The notes: generated from the letters alone by a model not told the origin. Positions 24,344-33,700 are shown, numbered from the stretch's first letter. The stretch: 64,000 nucleotides of DNA from an uncultured Acetatifactor sp. (GCA_947627115.1 CANQUQ010000005.1:62001-126000), one strand, 5' to 3'. Made by a program: numbers and translations.

Positions 24344-25738
24344 CTAAAAATTAATATACAGAAAAGGATTTTGTCCCGCCGCCTGCAGTCTCCAGACGCA
24401 GGCCCAGAACAGTACCGCCAGCAGGATCATTCCCACCGGGCTGTCCTTCCATCTGCGAAATATCCTTGCGATGGCGGGGGTGCATGCAATGAATCCGGCT
24501 CCGAACAGATACCAGTAGGTCTCCAGCGCATTTTTCCAGTCCGCCGCATTGACCCGGATCCCTTCCACCGCTCCGAACATCCTGCCCAGATAGAGCTGCA
24601 GCTGTGACACATCCGTGATGGCAAAGCACATCCAGGTCACCGGGATCACCGCCCATAGATAGAAATGGGGTATCGCCCGGAACACACCTCTGCGGAACAG
24701 CCGGTCCAACTTCCGCGCTTCACACTGCCGCTCCAGGGTGATGAGCAGCCAGATCATCAGGCCCCATATCAGAAAATTTCCCGAACCTCCGTGCCACAGC
24801 GCAGTCAGCAGCCAGACCGCCAGGAGATTGCAGACCGTTCGAAATTCGCCCCGGCGATTGCCGCCCAGGGGAATGTATACGTATTTGCAGAACCATCTGC
24901 CAAGAGTGATATGCCATCGGCGATAAAAATCCCTGACGGTCACCGCCATGTAGGGATCCTTAAAGTTTTCGGGCAGTTCAAAGCCCAGCATGCGGCCAAG
25001 GCCCACAGCCATCAGGGAGTAACCGTAAAAATCAAAATAGATCTTCAGCGAGAATGCCAGAGCGCCCAGCCATGCCAGCGGCGTGGAGATGCACTCAAAA
25101 CCGGTCACCTCCACCTCGTTCCACAAAAGCCCTATGCGGTCCGCCAGCATTACCTTGGCAGCCAGGCCCATTGTGAATACCTTCAGTCCCTCCTGCAGTG
25201 TCCCCGCATTGAACCTCCTGCAGCGCAGCTCCCTGCGCACTTCCCCGTAGGACACGATCGGACCGGATACCAGCTGCGGAAACATGGTGATGTAAGCGGC
25301 GAACCGCACAAAGGAGTTTTCTTTTTTCTGCTCTCCGCGATACACATCTATCAGATAAGAGAGCATCTGGAACGTATAAAAGCTGATGCCCAGCGGAAGG
25401 GCGGCGCTTCCCGACGCGCTCCTCCACTTCGCCAGTGCCAGCAGGCCGATATTGCCCAGCACCGCAGCTGTCAGCAGCAGTTTATTGCGCCTTGCCGACC
25501 TGAGGCGTTCCCGCCGTGCTCCCCGCTGTTTGACCGGCAGGGCCATGCTCCGGCCCAGGAGGAAATTGACTGCCACCGACGCCAGGAGCAGCGGCAGGAA
25601 CCTCCACTCGCCCATGGCGTAGAAGATCAGGCTTCCGATGAACAGCGCGGTATTTCTCATCTTTAAGGGAATCGAACCGTATACAAGCAAAAAAAGCGGC
25701 AGAAAAAAAAGCAGAAATTCAATACTGCTGAATATCAA
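24344..25738 (-). CDS. MBOAT family O-acyltransferase
   Basis: A 464-residue polytopic membrane enzyme of the AlgI/DltB/PatA group. The family hallmark is DFYRRWHITLGRWFCKYVYI PLGGN, followed by the invariant His in LLTALWHGGSGNFLIWG. About ten hydrophobic segments are visible, and ISFYTFQMLSYLIDVYRG is another typical block. Start is a TTG at 25738 with a weak GAGAAAGACG upstream. Together with the downstream SGNH protein it should acylate an exported glycan or teichoic-type polymer; no dltA/dltC genes are present, so D-alanylation is unlikely. Confidence 0.93.
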   Translation of the reverse strand: MIFSSIEFLLFFLPLFLLVYGSIPLKMRNTALFIGSLIFYAMGEWRFLPLLLASVAVNFLLGRSMALPVKQRGARRERLRSARRNKLLLTAAVLGNIGLLALAKWRSASGSAALPLGISFYTFQMLSYLIDVYRGEQKKENSFVRFAAYITMFPQLVSGPIVSYGEVRRELRCRRFNAGTLQEGLKVFTMGLAAKVMLADRIGLLWNEVEVTGFECISTPLAWLGALAFSLKIYFDFYGYSLMAVGLGRMLGFELPENFKDPYMAVTVRDFYRRWHITLGRWFCKYVYIPLGGNRRGEFRTVCNLLAVWLLTALWHGGSGNFLIWGLMIWLLITLERQCEARKLDRLFRRGVFRAIPHFYLWAVIPVTWMCFAITDVSQLQLYLGRMFGAVEGIRVNAADWKNALETYWYLFGAGFIACTPAIARIFRRWKDSPVGMILLAVLFWACVWRLQAAGQNPFLYINF

Positions 25739-25923
25739 GAATCATCACGTCTTTCTCAATTTTATCTTTCCGGATTTCCATACTTATATAGTATCTTTCG
25801 CCCAAAGACATTACAACAAAAATATTCTTAATTTTCACTTACAAATTGTTACAATATTGTCTTTATTATGAAATATATTCATGTTATACTGAATTATATA
25901 CATACAGAGAAAGGATGCTGAAG

Positions 25924-26685
25924 ATGAAAGAACAGCTTTACACGATTCCCCTGAACGATGCGGTAAACGCAGACGATGAATGCCCTTTCTGCTACATAGA
26001 GAGAAGTATTGAACAGGATCTGATGGATTTTGTGCTGGGCAGCGGTTCCTCCTACATGGAGGCGGACATCCGGGAGCTGACGGACAAGGCGGGATTTTGC
26101 CGGAACCATTTTCAAAAAATGTTCGACTACGGCAATACGCTGGGAAACGCCTGGATCCTGAAGACGCATTACCGAAAAATGATCGGCGAAATGCAGAAGA
26201 CCTTCGCCGCCTTCAGACCGGCCAAGAGCTCCCTTATGGGAAAACTGAAAAAATCCGAGGGCAGCAATAACGCCATCGGAGCATGGGTCAGGGAAAAGGA
26301 GTCATCCTGCTATATCTGCAGTCAATACCGGGACACGTACGCCCGATACATGGACACCTTTTTCTATCTCTGGAAGCATGACGCGGCCTTTCGCGAAAAG
26401 ATCAAAAAGAGCAAGGGCTTCTGCCTCAGTCACTTCGGCGATCTGTGCGAGGCTGCGGACGCAAAGCTGTCTGACCGGGAAAAGACCGATTTCTACGACA
26501 CGGTGCTGCCGCTCATGGAGCAGAATATGGAGCGCGTCGCCGAGGATGTGGCATGGCTCGTGGAAAAATTCGACTATAAGAATAAAGACGCCGACTGGAA
26601 GAATTCCAAGGACGCCATTCAGAGAGGCATGCAGAAGCTGAAGGGAGGACATCCGGCGGACGGTCCCTTCAAGATGAGTAAGTAG
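25924..26685 (+). CDS. DUF6062-like double zinc-ribbon protein
   Basis: A 253-residue cytoplasmic protein of unknown function. It is built from two similar halves, each with a CxxC followed by a CxxH motif: DECPFCYIE with GFCRNHF (residues about 17-62), and SCYICSQY with GFCLSHF (about 127-175). This suggests an internal duplication that binds two metal ions. The C-terminus is charged and ends with WKNSKDAIQRG. Start ATG at 25924 is preceded by AAAGGA. The 3' end overlaps the convergent TetR gene by 17 bp. I recognise the pattern from Lachnospiraceae hypothetical proteins, but the role is not known. Confidence 0.8.
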   Translation: MKEQLYTIPLNDAVNADDECPFCYIERSIEQDLMDFVLGSGSSYMEADIRELTDKAGFCRNHFQKMFDYGNTLGNAWILKTHYRKMIGEMQKTFAAFRPAKSSLMGKLKKSEGSNNAIGAWVREKESSCYICSQYRDTYARYMDTFFYLWKHDAAFREKIKKSKGFCLSHFGDLCEAADAKLSDREKTDFYDTVLPLMEQNMERVAEDVAWLVEKFDYKNKDADWKNSKDAIQRGMQKLKGGHPADGPFKMSK

Positions 26686-27286
26686 ACTGATACACGATTT
26701 TTTTCATCATATCCAGATAATCACAGATCTCCGCATAGAGCATTTCCGACTGGAAGGATGCGTCCTGGAACCTCTCCGACAGCAGCCCTTTCACAGTAAA
26801 ATCCAGCATTTTGCGCAGCTTCTCCCCGTCGATCTGCGGGGGAAGCCGCGTGTAATCGATCTGTCCGTATACGGCCGCCGTGGCTTCTTCGAGGACGCCC
26901 CTCTTCTCCTCCACGGCCAGCAGGGCCTCGCTGACATCCTCCGACACGGTGCGGTTCAGGAACTGCTGCATGTAGGGATATCCCCGCATTGCGTGCATCC
27001 GGGCGCACTCAATCTGCTTCATCACCTCAAACAGATCTCTCTCATTGGGGTCCACGGTGGAATGCAGCTCCAGGCGTATGTATCTGACACTGTAATCGTA
27101 GATAAAGCTGTATACTCCCAGCTTGCTCTCAAAATAGTGAAACAGAAGTCCCTTGCTGATAGCCGCCTCCCTGACGATATCATCCGTACTGGCATGACGG
27201 TATCCGCGCAGCGCGAAGACCTTCAGCGCTGCGTTGATCATTCTGTCCTGCTTTTCTTTCTTCTGGTCAAAGAACTTGCTGTTCAT
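26669..27286 (-). CDS. TetR/AcrR family regulator
   Basis: A 205-residue repressor. The N-terminal helix-turn-helix is clear: QDRMINAALKVFALRGY, then STDDIVREAAISKGLLFHYF. The ligand-binding C-terminal half is of a generic all-helical type. ATG at 27286 with AGGGG 7 bp upstream, and an 18-bp palindrome just before that. It is 47 bp downstream of putP on the same strand and overlaps the DUF6062-like gene tail to tail. A target gene cannot be assigned; putP or itself are candidates. Confidence 0.92.
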   Translation of the reverse strand: MNSKFFDQKKEKQDRMINAALKVFALRGYRHASTDDIVREAAISKGLLFHYFESKLGVYSFIYDYSVRYIRLELHSTVDPNERDLFEVMKQIECARMHAMRGYPYMQQFLNRTVSEDVSEALLAVEEKRGVLEEATAAVYGQIDYTRLPPQIDGEKLRKMLDFTVKGLLSERFQDASFQSEMLYAEICDYLDMMKKIVYQSTYSS

Positions 27287-27300
27287 ACTTATACCCCTAA

Positions 27301-27318
27301 GCGTGCCTTGGCACGCAT
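27301..27318 (-). repeat. 18-bp palindromic element, copy 2 (upstream of tetR RBS)
   Basis: Identical to the element at 18086-18103 and in the same orientation, again 14 bp before a start codon. Here it also lies between the putP stop and tetR, so it might act as an attenuating hairpin. Confidence 0.75.
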
Positions 27319-27333
27319 GCTAATCAGAGCTTC

Positions 27334-28797
27334 CTACTCCTTATACTGCACAGCATCCTCAAAGAGCTGCTGTACCTCCTTTGACGGCTCCTTTGTACAC
27401 AGAGTGACCGCCACGGCGGCGATCATGCCGGCTGCAAATCCAGGCAGAAGCTCATACACGCCGGTGGAGGAAAGCAGAAGGATCCAACCGATATCCACCA
27501 CTGCCCCCGTCACAATACCGGCTACGGCGCCCTTAAAATTGAACCGCTTCCAGAACAGGCTGAGAAGAATGGCCGGTCCGAACGCGGCGCCGAAGACGCC
27601 CCAGGCGTTGGTCACCAGATCCATGATGGAACCGCTGTTGGGATTGGAGGCCACAAAGAGAGCCACTACGGCCACCAGAAGCACCACCAGACGGCCTACC
27701 CATATCTGCTCTTTTTCTCCCGCCTTATTTTTTCGGATGACAGGCTTGTACACATCGCTGGCAAACGCGGAAGACGCGGACAAAAGCTGACTGTCCGCCG
27801 TACTCATGGATGCCGCCAGCACAGCCGACAGCAGCACGCCGGAAAACAGGCTGGGGAATATCCTTCTTACCATGGCGATGAACACCAGCGAGTTATTGTT
27901 GACCGCATCGTCGTAGCCCAGGAACATGCGCCCCACAATGCCGATCACCGCCGCAAAGATCAGGATAAGGTATGTCCATGCAATACCGATCTTGGCAGAT
28001 TTCTTCAGCTCCTTCTGGGATCTGATGGACATGTACCGTATGATAATGTGAGGCATGCCAAAATAGCCGAGCCCCCATGCAAGACCGGATACGATATCTC
28101 TCCAGTCGGAAAAGGGATTCCAGTATCCCGCCGGCATTGCTGCGGCAGCGGAGAGCTCCACCATAGAGCCTGCAAAGATAGGCGCGATCAGCATGGAACC
28201 GAGGATCAGCATCCCCTGAAAGAAATCGGTCCAGCAGACAGCGGAAAAGCCGCCCAGAAAGGTGTAGCCCACGATAATGATCGCCGCAATATACATGGCC
28301 ACAGTCGCATCCATGCCTATGACCGTGTTGAACAGAGTCCCGCACGCCTTGATACTGGACGCGGAGTATATCGTGTAGGCAAAGAGGAAGACCACCGCGC
28401 AGATGATCTGCAGGATCTTGGATTTTGCCAGGAAACGGTTCGTCAGATATTGGGGTACGGTGATGGAATCCCCTGCCACAATAGAGAAGCGTCTGAGCCT
28501 GGGCGCTTCCGCCAGCCAGCTTATCGTATACCCTATTGCAAGCCCCACCGGTATCCAGACCTGTCCCAGGCCCAGCGCATAGATGGATGTGGGCAGTCCC
28601 ATCAGCACCCAGGCGCTCATGTCGGAAGCTCCGGCGGACAGCGCGGCCACCCAGGCTCCCATCTTGCGTCCTCCCAGGAAATAAGTCTTCTCGCCTCCGC
28701 TCTTATCCCGGACAAAAAAATAAAAGCCAATCCCCAGCATAAAGAGCAGGTAGATGATGAACACTGCGATTTCCATAGGTCTCATTGTTTCACTCAT
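27334..28797 (-). CDS. putP: Sodium/proline symporter
   Basis: A 487-residue member of the sodium:solute symporter family with about 13 membrane segments. The PutP-type signature GASDMSAWVLMGLP is present at residues 46-60, followed by LAEAPRLRRFS and SITVPQYLTNRF. Downstream ASMSTADSQLLSASSAFASD carries the Ser/Thr of the sodium site. The start ATG at 28797 has AAGGAG 9 bp before it; an upstream extension lacks a ribosome site. It imports proline with sodium as nutrient or osmoprotectant. Confidence 0.93.
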   Translation of the reverse strand: MSETMRPMEIAVFIIYLLFMLGIGFYFFVRDKSGGEKTYFLGGRKMGAWVAALSAGASDMSAWVLMGLPTSIYALGLGQVWIPVGLAIGYTISWLAEAPRLRRFSIVAGDSITVPQYLTNRFLAKSKILQIICAVVFLFAYTIYSASSIKACGTLFNTVIGMDATVAMYIAAIIIVGYTFLGGFSAVCWTDFFQGMLILGSMLIAPIFAGSMVELSAAAAMPAGYWNPFSDWRDIVSGLAWGLGYFGMPHIIIRYMSIRSQKELKKSAKIGIAWTYLILIFAAVIGIVGRMFLGYDDAVNNNSLVFIAMVRRIFPSLFSGVLLSAVLAASMSTADSQLLSASSAFASDVYKPVIRKNKAGEKEQIWVGRLVVLLVAVVALFVASNPNSGSIMDLVTNAWGVFGAAFGPAILLSLFWKRFNFKGAVAGIVTGAVVDIGWILLLSSTGVYELLPGFAAGMIAAVAVTLCTKEPSKEVQQLFEDAVQYKE

Positions 28798-28970
28798 ATG
28801 TAAATTCTCCTTATATAATGCTTTCTGCACTTTCTTTTACTTTAATACTTTCACACATTACCGCGATATTGTCAATACTGTTTCTGCCCGAAATCGGAAT
28901 ACCGATCCCGTCAGGGAACCGTTTTTTGACTGTCTGTCATAAATTTTTTCTAAAAAAACACATATTCCCT

Positions 28971-28998
28971 TTTCAATTTCACAAAATAGTATTAAAAT
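28971..28998 (+). promoter_or_regulatory. Candidate promoter of the small acidic membrane protein
   Basis: TTTCAA (28971-28976) and TAAAAT (28993-28998) with a 16-bp spacer, 49 bp before the ATG. Confidence 0.4.
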
Positions 28999-29047
28999 AG
29001 GAAACAGGTATTATCTGGCAAATATTTCCAACCGAAAGGAGTATTTT

Positions 29048-29428
29048 ATGGCTAAAAAATTTGGGAAATTCCTGCTTATCACTGCTGCAGTAGGCAGCGC
29101 CGCCGCTGCTGCTTACTATTTTATTCATAAGAAGGACGTGGCCGACATCGTGGACGAGGACGACGATTATGACGATTTCAGCGAGGATCTGGACGATGAC
29201 GCGGAATCCTCCAGGAATTACGTTCCCCTGACCCCGGATGCCGCTCCCGCCGACGCCGGCAAAGACGAGAAAAAGGATCCCTTTGTGCCTCTGGATAAGG
29301 TGGCGCAGAGCGCGGAGACCGCGGCTCCTGAGAGCAAGGGCGAAAAAGCCCAGTCCAAGGCCGATGTGGAGGAATTCTTTGACGAGGAGGACGCTGCCGG
29401 AGAAGAGCCCCCTATCATTGACAACTGA
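29048..29428 (+). CDS. Small acidic membrane-anchored protein
   Basis: A 126-residue protein with one hydrophobic N-terminal segment (FLLITAAVGSAAAAAYYFI) flanked by lysines, then an extremely acidic stretch (residues 33-55, with DEDDDYDD and DLDDD), and a Pro/Ala/Lys-rich low-complexity tail. No enzyme motif or lipobox is present. The layout suggests a tail held outside or along the membrane, like small envelope proteins of unknown role in Clostridia. It has a strong AAAGGAG ribosome site, its own promoter and its own terminator, so it is a monocistronic gene and probably well expressed. Confidence 0.75.
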   Translation: MAKKFGKFLLITAAVGSAAAAAYYFIHKKDVADIVDEDDDYDDFSEDLDDDAESSRNYVPLTPDAAPADAGKDEKKDPFVPLDKVAQSAETAAPESKGEKAQSKADVEEFFDEEDAAGEEPPIIDN

Positions 29429-29446
29429 ACATAACTCTCATAAATG

Positions 29447-29473
29447 AGCGCCACTCTCCGGTGGCGCTTTTTC
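29447..29473 (+). terminator. Intrinsic terminator after the small acidic protein gene
   Basis: AGCGCCAC (29447-29454) pairs with GTGGCGCT (29461-29468) around a 6-nt loop, followed by TTTTT. It also ends just before the convergent mocR stop. Confidence 0.9.
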
Positions 29474-29479
29474 TATGCC

Positions 29480-31033
29480 TCACAGGATGTCCCAGGCCCG
29501 CTTCAGCCGCCTGACCCCCTCGGTGATCTGGCCGCTGTCCAGGCCTCCGAAGCCAAGGAGCACGGCGGCGGACACCGCCGGAGACCTTGACATATCCTCG
29601 GAAAGACCGTACACTCTCACTCCCTGCTCCGCCGCCAGCCTGACCAGCTCCTCCTCGCTCAGCTTCTCGCGGGGGGCCAGAAGCAGGTGCAGCCCCGCAT
29701 TTTCCCCCGATATCACGAATTTTTTGCGGAAGGGCAAGAGCTGTTCCAGCAGCAGCTCATGCTTTGCCCTGTAGATCTTCCGCATCTTGTTCAGATGACG
29801 CTCAAAATATCCGCCCCGGATGAACTCGTTCAGGATCTTCTGGTCGATCCTGGATACGGTGCAGGAATAGAAGGAACAATCCCTTGCGTATACTTCCAGA
29901 AGAGGCTCCGGCAGCACCATAAAGCTGACGCGGATCGCAGGGGCGATCGCCTTGGAAAAGCTGCCCAGATAGATTACCTTGCCCAGCTCGTCGGATGCCT
30001 GCAGGGCCGGAATGGGCTTGCCGCGGAACCGAAATTCACTGTCGTAATCGTCTTCGATCAAATACCTGTCTGGCGCTCCCGACGCCCACTTCAGCAGTTC
30101 GAGTCTGCGCCGGATGGGCATGACGATGCCGGTGGGGAACTGATGAGACGGCATGACGTAAGCCGCCTGCACCTGCTCCCGCTCAAGCGGCTCCACCCTC
30201 ATGCCCTGCTCGTCCATATCCACAGTGACAATATCGTAGGCAAAGGACCGGAATATCCGATAGGATCTGACGTAGGTAGGGTTTTCCATTGCGATCCGGA
30301 TATGTCTGCCCAAAATCTTTTCCAGCAGCAGAAGAAGATAGTCGTTTCCGGCGCCTACAATGATCTGCTCCGGTCTGCAGTTGACTCCCCGCGAGGAATG
30401 CAGATAGCGGCTGATGGCGGCCCTGAGTTCATAGTCGCCCTGAACCTCGCCTCTGGCGAACAGATCGCTGTTGGCGTAAGTCAGGATATTTTTCGTGAGC
30501 TTTTTCCAGACGCTGAAAGGAAAGCCTGACATATCGATATCATAGGGCGAAAAATCCCACGGGCAGACCTCTCCCCGCCGGCCGGCGCTTTCTGGCTCCG
30601 CCGCGGAGGCAGAGACGCCGGACACCTTGCCCCCGGCGGAGCCGGCAGGAAGCTGTCCCTGTACCCGGCTCTGTTCCTCCAGCCGGCTCTGCCCCCGCAC
30701 CTGGCTCTGCCCCTCCAGTCGGCTCTGCCTCTGCATCTGGCTCTGCACCTGCATCTGGCTCTGCCCCTCCAGCCGGAACAGCTCCTCTATGGAGCATACA
30801 AAATATCCCCTGCGGGGCCTGGATTCGATATACCCCTCCGCCGACAGCTGCCCGTAGGCATAATCCACCGTGCTTCTGGCCACCTGAAGATATTCCGCCA
30901 GAAAACGCGCGGAGGGGAGCCGCTCGCCTGCCAGCAGCTTCCCCTCCCTGATCTCCTTTTTGATATGCTCATAAATCTGCTCGTACAGACAGACCTTTCC
31001 GTCCGTCCTGAGCCGGATCGTCATTTCATACAT
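29480..31033 (-). CDS. MocR-family (GntR HTH + aminotransferase-fold) regulator
   Basis: A 517-residue regulator. Residues 1-80 are a GntR winged helix (LYEQIYEHIKKEIREGKLL, LPSARFLAEYL, STVDYAYGQL). From about residue 150 comes a PLP-dependent aminotransferase fold with the Lys in LGSFSKAIAPAIRV (about residue 360) and IVGAGNDYLLLLL earlier. Such proteins (PdxR, GabR) sense PLP and an amine or amino acid. The linker contains six near-identical hexapeptides of the type QSRLEG/QSQMQV, encoded by an 18-bp tandem repeat, which is unusual. It begins 9 bp after the DUF2225 gene. No pdxST or gabT is nearby, so the effector is open. Confidence 0.92.
   Translation of the reverse strand: MYEMTIRLRTDGKVCLYEQIYEHIKKEIREGKLLAGERLPSARFLAEYLQVARSTVDYAYGQLSAEGYIESRPRRGYFVCSIEELFRLEGQSQMQVQSQMQRQSRLEGQSQVRGQSRLEEQSRVQGQLPAGSAGGKVSGVSASAAEPESAGRRGEVCPWDFSPYDIDMSGFPFSVWKKLTKNILTYANSDLFARGEVQGDYELRAAISRYLHSSRGVNCRPEQIIVGAGNDYLLLLLEKILGRHIRIAMENPTYVRSYRIFRSFAYDIVTVDMDEQGMRVEPLEREQVQAAYVMPSHQFPTGIVMPIRRRLELLKWASGAPDRYLIEDDYDSEFRFRGKPIPALQASDELGKVIYLGSFSKAIAPAIRVSFMVLPEPLLEVYARDCSFYSCTVSRIDQKILNEFIRGGYFERHLNKMRKIYRAKHELLLEQLLPFRKKFVISGENAGLHLLLAPREKLSEEELVRLAAEQGVRVYGLSEDMSRSPAVSAAVLLGFGGLDSGQITEGVRRLKRAWDIL
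30666..30773 (-). repeat. 18-bp tandem repeat coding the MocR linker, six units
   Basis: Units of the form CGGCTCTGCCCCTCCAGC or TGGCTCTGCACCTGCATC on the plus strand repeat six times in frame, each giving a Gln-Ser-x-x-x-x hexapeptide. Confidence 0.9.
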
Positions 31034-31042
31034 TGCGTCGAC

Positions 31043-31891
31043 CTATTTCTTTTTCAGCTCTTTCAGTATCTGTTCCTTCAGATCTCTTGCCTTATCCTTC
31101 ATGCGGGGATTGGCCGCAGTCGAGCCGAGCACCGAGGCGATCATCCGGCTGGCAACATCGTATTTCTTAAATCTGGAAGCCAGCACCGCCAGCAGATAGT
31201 CCACCGTGGTCTCGTCCATGCCGCACATGGGATAGCCTTCGGTCTGCCTTGCCTCCGCAAAGCCCTTATATGCATTCTGAAGAAATTCGTTCTCCTGCTT
31301 TTCCAGCTCCGCGATCCGTTTTGCATCGGCGCTGCCCTCTGCCAGAAGACTTTCCCTGTAGCCTCTGGCGATCCAGCCGCTCTTCAGGCAGATGTAAGCC
31401 TTCTCACTTGCTCTGGATTTCTTCACTACGGCATTCACCAGCGCAAGCTTATAGCGCTCCAGCGCTTCCTTATAGGTATAGATGGGATCATCGTACTCCG
31501 GGACCTGGATCGATGCGCTGATCTTCTCCTTGATGAGCCTTGCCTGGGGCTGGGTGATCTTATCGAAAAATCTGCTCAGCGCCGCATAACCGCACTTGGG
31601 GCACAGGATCACGTCGTATTTGTTGGGGTCGATGAGATCGTACCTGGCCCTCAGGTCGGGATCCGTTCCCAAAAGCTTGGCCTTGCCCGACTTCACCGCC
31701 TTGGACGGGAAATTCAGATCGCAGACCGGACAGACATAGGTCTTGTCAAAGACTATATCCTTTTCTTCTATCCGGGCTGCAGCGGCAGATTTCGCCCTGG
31801 CAGCCTCCTTCTCTTTTTCTTCGTCCGCGAAGATATCCATATCCTCCAGACCGCTCAGCCCTAAACTGTCCAATCCTGATAACAGTCCCAT
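31043..31891 (-). CDS. DUF2225 family protein
   Basis: A 282-residue cytoplasmic protein of the DUF2225 family. Two CxxC pairs, YVCPVCDLNF and ILCPKCGYAA, form a probable zinc site; the rest is helical with TPR-like character (YTYKEALERYKLALVNA). Function is not established. I place the start at ATG 31891 (MGLLSGLD), which has AGAGAGG 8 bp upstream. It stands between glnS and mocR on the same strand. Confidence 0.85.
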   Translation of the reverse strand: MGLLSGLDSLGLSGLEDMDIFADEEKEKEAARAKSAAAARIEEKDIVFDKTYVCPVCDLNFPSKAVKSGKAKLLGTDPDLRARYDLIDPNKYDVILCPKCGYAALSRFFDKITQPQARLIKEKISASIQVPEYDDPIYTYKEALERYKLALVNAVVKKSRASEKAYICLKSGWIARGYRESLLAEGSADAKRIAELEKQENEFLQNAYKGFAEARQTEGYPMCGMDETTVDYLLAVLASRFKKYDVASRMIASVLGSTAANPRMKDKARDLKEQILKELKKK

Positions 31892-31984
31892 ATCAATACC
31901 TCTCTGTCTTTCCATAGACTGCGCCGCTGCGGCGGTTCTGTTCCGGCCGCAGACACAGTTATTTATATTATACGCCCAATATGC

Positions 31985-33700
31985 TCATTCTGCCTTTGGC
32001 AGCACAAAAGAACTTTTCAGGGAGACAATGCGGTTGAACACCAATGCGCTGTCCGTGGAATCCTTTGCATCCACACAGAAAAATCCCTGTCTCACGAACT
32101 GAAATCTGTCATAGGCCTTCGCCCCCGCAAAGGCGGGCTCCAGCTTGCAATTCCCCAGCACTGTCAGGGAGCACGGGTTCAGGTTCAGACTTCCGTCCTC
32201 GTTGTATACGCCCTTCTCCTCATCGATGATGTTCTCATAAAGCCTTGCCTCAGCGGTGATGGCCGTGGGAGCATTCACCCAGTGTATGGTGCCTTTGACC
32301 TTTCTGCCGTCGGGACTGTTGCCGCCTTTGGAGGCAGGGTCATAAGTACAGTGCACCTCGATGACCTGTCCGCTCTCATCCTTGACGCAGCCCGTGCATC
32401 TCACAAAGTATGCATTCATCAGCCGCACCTCATTGCCGGGAAACATCCGGAAGTACTTTTTGGGCGGTTCCTCCATAAAGTCCTCGCGCTCTATATACAG
32501 TTCCCTGCTGAAAGGGATCTCCCGGCTTCCCAGGCCCTCGTTTTCGGGATTGTTGATTCCGGGCAGCATCTCCGTCCGGCCTTCCGGGTAGTTGTCGACG
32601 ATCAGCTTTACGGGATCCAGTATCGCCATATAGCGGGGCGCTTTCGCCTTCAGGTCCTCGCGGATACAGTATTCCAGAGCCGCATAATCCGCGACGGAAT
32701 TGGCCTTGGACACGCCGCACAGCTCCACGAACATTTTGATGGACTCCGGGGTGAACCCGCGGCGCCTCAGAGCGGCGATAGACACCAGCCTGGGATCGTC
32801 CCAGCCGTCCACAATGCCGTCCTGCACCAGCTTTTTGATATATCTTTTGCCTGTGACCACATTTTTCAGATACAGCTTTGCGAACTCGATCTGTCTGGGA
32901 GGAACAGGATACTCCAGCTCTCTCACCACCCAGTCGTAAAGAGGTCTGTGGTCCTCGAACTCCAGCGTACAGATGGAGTGGGTGATTCCCTCGATGGCAT
33001 CCTCTATGGGATGTGCAAAATCGTACATGGGGTAGATGCACCATGCGTCTCCGGTATTGTGATGAGACATGTGGGCCACGCGATAGAGCACGGGATCACG
33101 CATGTTGATATTGGGAGATGCCATATCGATGCGGGCCCGCAGCACTTTCTCCCCATCCCCATACTTTCCTTCCTTCATCTCCCTGAACAGCTGCAGATTT
33201 TCCTCCACGGTGCGGCTGCTGAACGGATCCTCCCGGCCCGGCTGTGTCAGACTGCCCCGGTATTCCTTTATCTGCTCCGCCGTCAGATCGGACACGTAAG
33301 CCTTGCCCTTTTTGATGAGCTTTACCGCCGCTTCATACATCTGCCCGAAGTAATCGGAGGCAAAGAACAGTCTGTCCTCCCAGTCGGCGCCCAGCCACTG
33401 TATGTCAGCCTTGATGGACTCGACGAACTCTATGTCCTCCTTGGTAGGATTGGTGTCGTCAAAGCGCATGTTGAATTTGCCGTTATATTTTTGGGCCAGA
33501 CCGTAGTTCAAAAGTATGCTCTTCGCATGACCGATGTGCAGATATCCGTTGGGCTCCGGCGGAAAGCGAGTGTGCACGGTATCGTAGACACCCTCCGCCA
33601 GATCCTTATCTATGAGCATCTCTATAAAATTCTTAGACTCTGTCTTGGACTCCGTCTTGGATTCTGTCTTAGACTCTGTCTTGAGCTCCGTCTCACTCAT
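31985..33700 (-). CDS. glnS: Glutaminyl-tRNA synthetase
   Basis: A 571-residue class I synthetase that charges tRNA-Gln directly. [12 protein letters not shown] (HIGH at residues 55-58), [18 protein letters not shown] and EFARLNL-region equivalents are present, as is [19 protein letters not shown]. Where E. coli has the MSK-type signature VMSKRKL, this protein reads [12 protein letters not shown], a variant of the KMSKS loop. The N-terminus carries four copies of TESK from a 12-bp repeat. ATG 33700 or the ATG three codons upstream could both start. It has a probable promoter inside the end of the TIR gene. GlnRS occurring together with GatCAB implies that the amidotransferase serves tRNA-Asn here. 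Confidence 0.95.
   Translation of the reverse strand: MSETELKTESKTESKTESKTESKNFIEMLIDKDLAEGVYDTVHTRFPPEPNGYLHIGHAKSILLNYGLAQKYNGKFNMRFDDTNPTKEDIEFVESIKADIQWLGADWEDRLFFASDYFGQMYEAAVKLIKKGKAYVSDLTAEQIKEYRGSLTQPGREDPFSSRTVEENLQLFREMKEGKYGDGEKVLRARIDMASPNINMRDPVLYRVAHMSHHNTGDAWCIYPMYDFAHPIEDAIEGITHSICTLEFEDHRPLYDWVVRELEYPVPPRQIEFAKLYLKNVVTGKRYIKKLVQDGIVDGWDDPRLVSIAALRRRGFTPESIKMFVELCGVSKANSVADYAALEYCIREDLKAKAPRYMAILDPVKLIVDNYPEGRTEMLPGINNPENEGLGSREIPFSRELYIEREDFMEEPPKKYFRMFPGNEVRLMNAYFVRCTGCVKDESGQVIEVHCTYDPASKGGNSPDGRKVKGTIHWVNAPTAITAEARLYENIIDEEKGVYNEDGSLNLNPCSLTVLGNCKLEPAFAGAKAYDRFQFVRQGFFCVDAKDSTDSALVFNRIVSLKSSFVLPKAE
33632..33688 (-). repeat. 12-bp tandem repeat at the glnS N-terminus
   Basis: Units such as GACTCTGTCTTG/GACTCCGTCTTG on the plus strand encode (TESK)4 preceded by a related TELK. 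Confidence 0.85.
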
